Origin: Ottelia alismoides
Taxonomy: Eukaryota; Streptophyta; Magnoliopsida; Alismatales; Hydrocharitaceae
Reading direction: 5' to 3'
Length of the DNA stretch: 64,000 nucleotides
Assembly: GCA_037367405.1 (NCBI GenBank)
Contig: JAZKJV010011604.1
Coordinates: 1-64,000 of the forward strand
Part shown: in pieces, positions 55,811-64,000 of the stretch
Layout of the letters: each line of letters begins with the position of its first letter
Position numbering within the stretch: position 1 is the first letter of the stretch
The notes under the pieces: model-generated
What the model was told of the DNA's origin: nothing
What the model saw: only the letters and a program-made list of their open reading frames with translations
Databases searched by the model: none
Made by a program: the position numbers and the translations under genes

Positions 55811-58800
55811 TGATATCGCTCCCGCACCCTATGTTAATTCGGTCAAATTAATGTCCAAATTAATGTTAAGTGTTCGTTGCAGTCGGATACGAGAGATTAA
55901 TCAAAAACCACTTAAATAAGATTTTGGTCAATTTTAAGCGGTGAAAATTTTTTTACTTGGTGGAGTCCAAGGTCGATCTCAGGGAGGCAACTGTCTCCTT
56001 AGGTGGATTACAGCAATTTTCAAGTGTTGATGTTCGAGGATCAATTTTTTGGTCTTTTTAATTCTTATGCAGACATGTGCAGACAAATCTTAGCCAATTT
56101 AACGTTAAATTTAATTGATGTATCAAACGAAGTCCAAAAATAATGAAAATTGGCTAGATGATTATTTACGATGAAAATGACCTACACTAATTTTTTTGGA
56201 ATTTTTTGACTCAAAATAATTTTTCTGTGAATTAAATAAACAGACAGAGTGATTTTCAGTATTTAATTTTTAATAAATATCAAATCACAATTTTTTCCAA
56301 GAACTAAAATTATCCTAGGTGGGTCTAATGATAAGGGACCTAGGAAAATTGACAGGACTTAAATTTACTGTGAATGAATTAATTAAAATTAATTTAAGAG
56401 AATCACCAAACTATTTATTTAGGCCTCGATATGCGTGCAAATGCTATGAAATTTTTATGGTGTGTTAAAAATGATGTCCTTAAGCTACTGTGATTTTTTA
56501 TAACTTTTGAAGGCACAGATAATTAATCAAAAATCAAAAGGCATCACTGGGCAAAATATGTCAACAATGAACCAATTAATTCATTAATAATTCAAATAAG
56601 CCTACAAAAATCAGACACGTGTACTAATAGATAGAGGACAAGATTTCCAACAACATGCAATTTTTAGAATCTCAAGATGATGAAAAATGCACTCTATGGA
56701 CACGTGCAAACACAAGGGTGTAAATGCAATACTGGAAATTGAAACTTCAAAAATTAAATATGCTGACAGGGACTAAAATGCAATTACCGATAACAAGCAG
56801 GACTTGGATGCAATTTCTCCACGAGACACGTGCTCCTCACGTGAGGTCTGCTTCACAGGGACCTTTTTGTAATTTCCGAAAGCTTCAGGGGCGTCTGTGC
56901 AAATAACCCAGGTCACACGTGCTCCTCACGTGGGCGACCTAGGTTCGGAGGGCGTCGGAGGCTCGGAGCGAGGCTCGGGTCCTCTGGAGGTTCGGTCTAG
57001 CCTCGGTGCAGCTTCGGGTCACCCGAGCCTAGGCTTGGGGGCCGAGGCTCGGATAAGTAGACGTGGCGGCCTGAAGGCCCTTGGATCAAGATGGATCCAA
57101 GGGATGTCGATGAAGATGCGTGGCGACTTGCGAGGCGTCGGATCAGAAGCGCGATGAACGGTCGAGGACTGTCGCGGTGGTGGAATACGTGGCGGGACGA
57201 GGACCGTTCGATCGGATGATCGAACGGCCACTGCTTCTTCGTCTCTAACTGTCCTCCGCCACCTGCGGAGGGGAAGGCGGTGCTCCGGTGAAGGTTGCCT
57301 AGCTCCGCCTCGGTGTCCAAGCGCCGATGAAGAGCTTCGTCAGCTCCCACGTAGCTCGGAAGAAGCGGAGTTGCACGACGAAGCCTCCGGTGGCCTCTAG
57401 ATCCTTGGAGGGGTGCTGGAGCTCGGTGTCGATGAAGCTCGAAGGGGGCTCCGGCGAGGCTCCGGCCAATGAAGAATTTAGGACCTGCAAAGGGTTAGAC
57501 GTATAGCCGAGGCGTGCAGGTGTTCGTGGAGGAGAGTGGAGTGATCGGCGAGGCCTATGGTGGAGTGAGGTGGTCCGGCGAACGAGCTCCAGCCAAATGG
57601 CGGAGCTGTTGGTCGGAGGAGGGTGAAACTTGTCGTCGGAGTGCGCGGAAGATACCGCGAGGATCGGAGCTTCGACGCGAAGCTCGTCGAGGTGATTGGA
57701 AGGCGCGAGGATGGTCAGTGACGGCGAATAAAAACGGAGAAAACTCAAGAAAATGGAGAAGAAGATCGGCGGACGGATGGGGGGAGTTACCTGGGGAATG
57801 GGGCTCAGCTTTGAGCTCCAGGTCGTCGCTCAAGGGATCGGTAGGGTCCCGAGCTCTAGCAGCTGCTCGAGGGAGGCTGCGGCACGGCGGTGGCGGCCGT
57901 GGATCTCGCCGGAGTTGGATCTCTGTCTTCGCTCGACAACTTAACCAATTGCTGTCACCAATAGGTAGCTTGGAGCTCGAGGGATCTCTCTGGAGTGGCG
58001 GATGGAGGTGAACGGTGCCGGTGGCTGGGTATTTATAGGGAGAAGAAGGTGGTCTGGCTGGGTGAGTGGCGAAGTTGGTGGCCGTCGTGGGGCGAGTATG
58101 GTGGAGATGGTGGTGCTTGAGGGAGCTGGCGAGGGAGAGGGACGAGTGGGGGATGTCGTGGGGAGGTCAGCGGCTGGAGGAGGTGACTGACGTGTGTCCA
58201 GAAAAGGAAAGGGGGCGCCCCTCCTGCAAGGCAAGGGACGTGGGGGAGAGGGGCGCCTGGAGGTAGGAGACGAGGTCTCCACCGTTGGATCTTGTGATCC
58301 AACGAAGGAGATCAGAGCGTGGAGCGACGGTGTAGATCTGATCAGGGAAGGAGCGATCAGAGGCGGATGGAAGCGCCACGTGGCACGCTATGGATCAGGC
58401 GGTTACGAACGGCTGTGATGGGCAGTGGGGGCCGATCGAGCGGATGAGGATCAAGGTGGAAGCGTCGGCTGAGATGGAAGATCAGAAGAGTGATCCAGTG
58501 GTGGGTGGATGTGCCACGTGTCTGGCTGAGGGAGCGGCGCGAATGGAGGGATCAGATGAAGCGCGGGGAAGATCTGACGGCAAGGAGAAGGGAAGCGCGT
58601 GGAAAGAACTGGACCGTTGGATCAAAAGCGAGATCCAACGGCGGAGGGCGCGGGCGGATGAGGCGATGGGCAGCGGGCCGCGTGGCGCAACCAGAGGGCG
58701 CCACGTGGCCTGCTGTGAATGGCTGGAGAAAGAAACACGTGTAGAGAGAAGAGGAAGCCGAATTTGGAAAAACTCAAAACATGAAAGTTGTAGATCTTAA

Positions 58801-59276
58801 TGAGATCTACAAGTTTCATGTTGATCAAAGACGGAGATAAGGTCAAATATGATACATAAATACAAGGATACATAAATGTACATATGTAGTATACAAAATG
58901 ACCCAAAAACCCAAGTCTCTCATACAAGCTCCGATTTCAATGAAATTAGTCTCATTTTGAAGGTCTTTTAATATGTAGTATTATAAGAGTGAGTAGACCT
59001 AATTAGGGGTTTGTATGAGGGCTTTATGTATGTTTTAATGTACAAGGGTTCTTAGGATATTTGGGCTATTTTACAAGGGTATTTTATCTAATATACAGGT
59101 GAATATTTACAAGTGAAATTGGCTTCTTATTTAATGCAAATATGAATGCTAAAATGCAGATATTATGCTTGCGTGCATGAATGCTATTTATGCAATATAA
59201 GTGGAAATATGCTGCTATTTACTCGGGAACAAAGCTCTATTTTCAACTTTTAGAGTGATGAATCACAGATTCATCA
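55811..59276 (-). repeat. Ath-F: 5' LTR (right copy)
   Basis: Same length and nearly the same sequence as 42557-46022. ORFs inside (56997-57350, 57299-57748, 57514-58011, 58390-58800) are frame variants of those in the left copy and are not genes. The TATA box is at 58027-58040 on the minus strand, making this the promoter that would drive the element. Confidence 0.97.
58027..58040 (-). promoter_or_regulatory. TATA box of Ath-F 5' LTR (active promoter candidate)
   Basis: CCCTATAAATACCC on the minus strand, identical to the 3' LTR copy. Transcription would run leftwards through the leader into gag. Confidence 0.8.
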
Positions 59277-59281
59277 CATAT
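59277..59281. repeat. Target-site duplication of Ath-F, right copy (CATAT)
   Basis: Identical to 42552-42556; belongs to the interrupted Ath-E sequence. Confidence 0.95.
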
Positions 59282-59640
59282 CTGCAATGATTTCCTCTTT
59301 TTTGGTTTGGAATGAATTTTCCTCAAAGAAATCAATCAGCACTTCGAAATTAATCTTTTTATCGACAAACGAACAAATGTTGACTGTTCTTTCCAAGTCC
59401 TCCTCTGGGAAGAGGATTTCTTGGGTCTCAATATCATTCAGTGATAAATTAGTTTCTCTAACATATTTAATAATTTCATGATATTCTGTAGTCGATTCTG
59501 GCTCGTTTCTTTCAGATGTTCTTTCTACGACTTTTGGCTCGTTGATAATATCCATTATGACTTTATCACTGTTGGAGCAGAACATAATCTTTCTACACCC
59601 ATAATCAACTAACTCTTCGGTTGTTTGAAGAAACAACTAA
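59282..59640 (-). pseudogene. Ath-E protease C-terminus and linker, right part
   Basis: The frame reads TTEELVDYGCRKIMFCSNSDKV, matching RTAEVAVDYGTREIIFHSRSDKV of Ath-D protease, then an acidic linker (ESTTEYHEI, EEDLERTVN). It reaches the Ath-F insertion point with the frame open, and the linker resumes at 42551. Confidence 0.8.
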
Positions 59641-60163
59641 TCAAGAATAATCAGAGTCTGGTGTAACGGTACAGAGGAATCTATGTCTAGGACAACAAAG
59701 TCCACTGGGAATTTCATGTCATGCATGGTTACATAACGTCTTCTAGTAAACCTATGGGCCACTTAATGGATCGAACAACAAACTAAAGGATCATACATAT
59801 TGGTTTAAGCGAACCCAACCCGGATTCTTTAAGAAATGATGTATGCATGAGGTTAATGGATGAACATCTATCAAGCAAAGTTTGCTCGAAAATATGATTA
59901 AAAATTTCACATCTAATCAAAGGTTCTCCCCTATCTTTCTTCTTTGTTGGGAGGTCACTGGTTGCATTCACGACAGCCATGGTTAAGAGGTGCTTTTCTA
60001 ATTTGATGCATTCATTCTTACGGGGTTGATGCTTTGATGTGCATGCCTCTTTGAGTCCTTCCTTAACACTAGGCATGGGATACATGGATTTCAGTAATGA
60101 CATTTCAAGAAAAATAATCCGAAAAATCTCAATAATATCTTGATTAGACAATGCATTTTTCAA
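59641..60163 (-). pseudogene. Ath-E aspartic protease
   Basis: The frame 59783-60163 has EMSLLKSMYPMPSVKEGLKEACTSK, HQPRKNECIKLEKHLLTMAVV and the active site TLLDRCSSINLM, where the invariant Gly after Asp98-Arg is Cys. A shift near 59780 separates the second half (59641-59780), which is read in another frame. Inactive. Confidence 0.82.
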
Positions 60164-60775
60164 TTTTCTGATTTTTTGAATTTTTTATAGCATAAAAATG
60201 AGTATTTACAGAACTGAAGTTAGTATTCATATTTAGAACAAAATCATCTTGTACAATTGAATGACTAGTATGGATACATTCATTCACAATAGGAAGAAAA
60301 TTAAAATAAAAAGGAGCTTCATATTCATCAACCGACACGTCTATTGTCGGTGCTAGTATCTCCTTGGCTTGCTCGTTTTAGCCTTGTTTATTATTCTATT
60401 TTTAGTCTATTTTACTTTTGTTGATTTTTTGTATTTTCTGATGATATGGTGTGGTTCCTCCTCCTTCTTCACCCAGCTCTATTGTTGGATCAACTGATGT
60501 ATAAGATGATGATTCCCTTAGTGAAGCTTTATTCTTCCCTTTTTGGTGGTATATGACTACACTGTCTTATCTCTCTTGCTCTTTACGTTTTAATTGTTCG
60601 GTTTTTGCCTCAACTTACGCGAGAATGATCTTTTTTCTCATCTCAGATAGGTTTTTCACTAGTTGAAATGAAAACTCAAGGGTTGGGTTAACAGATGCGG
60701 CCTTTGAGGATTCGTTAGTTGATCACGTTGAGACTAATAAAGGTGAGGAGACTACGACTTCCGGCATTCGACGTC
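60164..60775 (-). pseudogene. Ath-E Gag C-terminus
   Basis: Minus-strand pieces read VNPTLEFSFQLVKNLSEMRKKI (near 60690), matching INPALDQLAILMKNMNELTQQI of Ath-D, and SIVQDDFVLN (near 60250), matching PLVHDDSTLN. Several stops. The match ends near 60775. Confidence 0.65.
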
Positions 60776-62038
60776 GATCTATTATCACTAGCACAATTGT
60801 TCATATTTCATTTTATTCTTCCAAGACGGCACCCTTCTCAAAAATCCATCCCTCTCTACACTGAAACAAAAAAGCAAGAGCGGGCTACTTCTTGATAGTT
60901 CGATCCCCTCTCCCTTAGGAGTTGCATCAGGGAATGGGTGCAAAGTTGGGGGGCTCTCATTGTCTTCATCATCAATGTTCCATTTAGTCATCCCACTCCA
61001 CTCGACATGGGGATTGGGTGGGCATCCGACACCCCCATTTTTCTTCACCTCGACAATTTCTTCAGGATATCCAGAGTACTCCCCTCCCCCTCCTTGATGA
61101 CCCTCACGCCAATGCTGAGGATTTCCCCCCAGGGGGAAGTGGGTGAGCAATATGAGCTAGATGGAGTCGTTTCCTGAGCCTAAGGGGTTTGGAATCAAGG
61201 GGGGGTCTGGGGGCCATCTCGTTTTCAGCAAGAGATGGGGGACGACCTCGGGTCTCTAGGGGTGGACTCAATTATTGATCGAGAGAAGGTCAGAAATTCT
61301 TGAAAAACAAGGAAATCCATCCGGAAAAAGGAAAAAAGTTGGCTATTCATGTCTAGATTTTATCATTTACTAACTAGATATAAATCAGCTTCGTCGAGCT
61401 ACTTAATATATAGTTGTAGGATGTTCTTCCTAGGTTTGCTTATTACGCTTACTTGACGCTCCACATTCTCCTAACAATAACCAACCCCCATTTACTTATG
61501 CGGGGAACTTTTCTTTAGTGAACCAATCATCTTTGAAGTTTTGGGGGCAAGATCATTCCCCTATGGAAGAAGAAAAAGAAAATGGATATAAGCAGGTCGT
61601 TTGCTGTTACAAGGAGGGATGCTCGCCTTTTTACGGCTTGGCTTATCCCTCGCTCCTTGGTTGGCCTATGGAGTCTTCTTACTAAATTCTGACTATATAT
61701 AAGCCTACAGATGTCCCGCTTCACCAGAAGCAAGTCAATCAACTACTATGCTTTGCTTCATAGTTACTACGCACTCTCTTGTTCCATGCTTGACTGACGC
61801 CTCGCCCTACGGAAAGGAATTCTCCTACACTCCACTCGTTGTCTACTAACGAGCATCCAAGAGAATTGAGCAAGCGAGCGAAGCCAGCTAGCCTAAAAGG
61901 GTCTTCCCCCAGGCTAATATCTAATAGGGGGCTGAAGAATATACTTCTTGTGATACCAAGGAGAAGGAGGATACTAGTTGTACTGAGCAGCCGGGTTGCA
62001 GATAATTTTGTCTTCAAGTGTTAGAAGTTTGTGGAGAT
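60776..62038. other. Non-Athila insert, probable organelle (mitochondrial-like) DNA
   Basis: About 1.26 kb that interrupts Ath-E Gag between its C-terminal and Gln-rich parts and matches no other element here. The style is unlike its neighbours: balanced base composition, few A/T runs, and strings such as GAGCAAGCGAGCGAAGCCAG and GACGCCTCGCCCTACGG that resemble plant mitochondrial spacers. It contains one minus ORF (60788-61150, 120 residues, Gly/Pro-rich, no domain I recognise). The strongest part is 61380-62030. No TSD or terminal repeat seen. Origin is inference from sequence style. Confidence 0.5.
60788..61150 (-). CDS. Hypothetical 120-residue ORF in the organelle-like insert
   Basis: Not recognised. 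N-terminal part is Gly- and His-rich (FPLGGNPQHWREGHQGGGGE), the middle is acidic and Pro-rich (WNIDDEDNESPPTLHPFPD), and the C-terminus is basic (RRVPSWKNKMKYEQLC). No signal peptide or membrane segment beyond a short LLLFCF stretch. A plus-strand ORF overlaps it (60938-61177). It may be a piece of an organellar reading frame or chance. No evidence of expression. Confidence 0.25.
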   Translation of the reverse strand: MLTHFPLGGNPQHWREGHQGGGGEYSGYPEEIVEVKKNGGVGCPPNPHVEWSGMTKWNIDDEDNESPPTLHPFPDATPKGEGIELSRSSPLLLFCFSVERDGFLRRVPSWKNKMKYEQLC

Positions 62039-62638
62039 TGATGTTTTGGAGATTTTGGACAAATTTGCCACAATGAGATTGGTGGTATGATCGAATGGTA
62101 GAGCATTGACCCTGCTGATGTCTGGTAGGATGGGTCAGTTGTGCGTCATTATTCCAAATGTCGTTGTCCTCCTAAATTTGGGGTAGAGGTGGGAAAAATG
62201 GCCTGACATACAATGGCTGGGGATTAGGATGGTAGACAACCATTTATTAATGTGGATGCTGTGGTGGTGTCTGAACAAATGACTGCATGTAATACACATG
62301 TTGGATTGATGAAGGCTTCCCTAGACTGTATGGTTGTGATTGCTCTTTAATATCAGTAGAAGTGGTGGCTATTAAGCTCACATACTAACATGAGTTGATG
62401 GTACTGACCAACAGCTCCAATAGTTTGGCAATCCAGTCAAGTTTGTCCAGATTCTTCATTCTTTGTTTGATCATAGCTAATTTCTCTAGATCATGTGATC
62501 ACTTTTCAATGATCTCTACTTTGGGCAGGTGACTCTTAATGATGCTCAAGTTGGGGATCTCATCCCTATCCTCTTCATGTGATGCTGCCATGTTGACAAT
62601 ATTGTGGTGGATTTGCAGGGAATTCTAGTAAGATTGCG
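62039..62638 (-). pseudogene. Ath-E Gag middle part
   Basis: Nucleotide similarity to Ath-D 30800-31390: for example CTGCATGTAATACACATGTTGGA beside the CTGCACGTAGTAGACACGCTGGA stretch, and the LDK-rich helical region near 62430-62580. Frames are broken. The sequence stops at 62638 where the Ath-G LTR begins; capsid and the rest of gag are not visible. Confidence 0.65.
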
Positions 62639-64000
62639 TGATGAATCTATGATTCATCGCCTTTATTCTTTCATTTTGGCTAAAATCCTTGGTAAAATAC
62701 ATGTAAATAATAACTAATCCCTATCAATTAACATTTTAATCACAATTGTTAATATCATATATTTAACGTTTATTTTATCCAAAATAAATTAATAAAGAGA
62801 AAAAAGAAAAATAAAGAAGAAAAGGTTGTAGATATATACAGACTGATCCAAATCTCGAGACCGCATCAAAATTGACTTGGTCGACAAAATAAATAAGTAA
62901 TGGGAGATAAGGATCCTAACCTATAAAAATGATAGAAAGTTGAGGTCAAAAATACAATTTATCCATTTTCCATATTCTAAATATTTCGCCTATTTTATTT
63001 ATCACTTGGATCATTCCAATCAAAATAATTATTTTACAAAAATATTAGAAAAATAATCGTAACAAAAATAAATAATTATCATGAATCGAAAAAGCCGTAA
63101 AGGCTGAAATTCCGAAGTTCATAACTATTTATAGAAAGCTCCAAATGGAACAAACTCATTTTTAAATTTCGTTTTATACTTAATAATATTTATTAAAAAT
63201 ATCAAAAAATATTAGAATAAAATGGGTGAGATTTTTTACGTTTGGGCCCCATTGTATATAAGAACAATATGCAAAAAATTCCCGTATTTTTAGTTAATTA
63301 ATCATAAATCAATTAAATTAATTTATTTTCTAAAAATCTTATAAAAATAAATAAAAACTTATGAAAATATAACTTAATAAAATTGTCAATAAATCTTGAG
63401 GTCACAAAGCTGCAATTTAAAATTTTCCGAACCTCATTATTCGACCATATGAACTACAAATTAGGCAAACTCAATTTTAAAATTCATTTTATTAATTATC
63501 TAATAAATGACACTGAGTTTGTTAAAATAGGAGTTGATAAGCAAAATGGGATGTTTCGGGACCGTATTGGTATATATTGTACAATGTATCGTAATTTATT
63601 ATTATTTGTTATATGTTATTTATTATATTTAAATAATTTATGAATATATTAATAATAAATTAAATTTTATTTTATTTATTTATTTTTTTATTATTATTTA
63701 ATTATTATAATTATTCATTCATTAAATTGCTTAATTATTTCATTATATATTTAATTTTTTAATCATTATTTACTCATTTAATTACAGAATTATCCTCTAA
63801 TTATTTTTTAAATTAATATAATTATTAAATTAATTAATTTAATTAAATTATTTTTTAATCGTTCCCTCTCCTACTCTCCTTCCTTCCCCGTTCTTCTTCC
63901 CCACCTCTTCTTCTTCCCCTCCTCTTCTTCTCCAACCGACTACGTTCACCCAACCTCTTCCAACTGCCAATCGTTGGGCCGGTAACTGATGAAGCTATGT
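62639..64000 (+). mobile_element. Ath-G: 5' part of a plus-strand Athila-type LTR
   Basis: Starts TGATGAATC-TAT-GATTCATCG, the U3 palindrome, then CTTTATTCTTTCATTTTGGC, close to the reverse complement of the Ath-D LTR end. No PPT lies before it; instead Ath-E gag is cut, so this is a 5' LTR or solo LTR inserted in Ath-E. It is AT-rich to about 63840, then pyrimidine-rich, and is still inside the LTR at the window end. The ORF 63383-63643 is inside the LTR. The TSD cannot be tested here. Confidence 0.75.

Larger units (their letters stand above)
42557..59276 (-). mobile_element. Ath-F: young full-length Athila-type LTR retrotransposon (16.7 kb)
   Basis: Two 3,466-bp LTRs, a perfect CATAT TSD, an intact tRNA-Asp PBS three bases inside the 5' LTR, and an intact PPT next to the 3' LTR. 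Internal order in element sense: leader (1.35 kb), Gag, protease, RT, RNase H, integrase, 2-kb 3' non-coding region. I counted about 28 substitutions and four 1-bp indels between the LTRs; roughly two thirds are transitions. It is inserted in the linker of Ath-E in the same orientation. Despite youth, the coding region has two in-frame stops, one frameshift and a catalytic substitution, so movement would need help in trans. Confidence 0.97.

Noticed and set aside
62639..64000. 3' LTR of Ath-C
   Set aside because: No PPT precedes it, gag of Ath-E is cut instead, and its U3 resembles Ath-D rather than the Ath-C LTR at 15940.

Overview
This window is plant nuclear DNA from a transposon-dense, probably pericentromeric or otherwise heterochromatic region. 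I see no host protein-coding gene, tRNA, rRNA or CRISPR array. Almost every base belongs to nested LTR retrotransposons of the Ty3/gypsy Athila lineage. The evidence is an Athila-type Gag-Pol, primer-binding sites matching the 3' end of tRNA-Asp, long LTRs (about 2.9-3.7 kb), polypurine tracts of the form AAGTATAGGGGG, and 5-bp target-site duplications (TSDs). The host is most likely an angiosperm; I cannot name the species.

Layout, using working names. Ath-Z (1-1531, minus) is a 3' non-coding tail cut by Ath-A (3' LTR 1532-5193 plus tail to 5979, minus). Ath-A is cut by Ath-B (5980-15939, minus: 3' LTR, tail, decayed integrase, RNase H, RT and protease, then a deletion joined to part of the 5' LTR). 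Ath-B is cut by Ath-C (plus: LTR 15940-19196, tRNA-Asp site, leader to 20663, then gag and protease remnants at 39690-41725). Ath-C is split by Ath-D (20664-39684, minus, TSD GTCGT), a full-length but decayed element. The right LTR of Ath-D alone contains a 2,488-bp solo LTR, probably Ty1/copia (35012-37499, TSD ATAAT). A second decayed minus-strand element, Ath-E (41726-42556 and 59282-62638), is split by the youngest element, Ath-F (42557-59276, minus, TSD CATAT). Ath-E also carries a 1.25-kb non-Athila insert with organelle-like (mitochondrial-looking) sequence. Ath-G, a plus-strand LTR starting at 62639, runs off the right edge.

Ath-F is the reference copy. Its two LTRs are both 3,466 bp and differ by about 28 substitutions (counted by eye, about 0.8%). 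It has PBS, leader, Gag, protease, RT, RNase H, DD35E integrase, a 2-kb 3' non-coding region and PPT in the expected order. It is no longer intact: there is an in-frame TGA between Gag and protease, an in-frame TAG before RT, a frameshift in an A-run inside RT, and Asn in place of an RNase H catalytic Asp.

The most unusual structure is an array of four stem-loops just after the pol stop in Ath-F and Ath-D, with decayed or partial versions in Ath-Z, Ath-B and Ath-C. Each 3' arm runs into a G-run and so reproduces the element's own polypurine tract (AAGTATAGGGGG). The U3 end of most LTRs is also a 21-bp palindrome (TGATGAATC-N3-GATTCATCA). These two features could act together in plus-strand priming, RNA structure or silencing, and neither is explained by the coding annotation.
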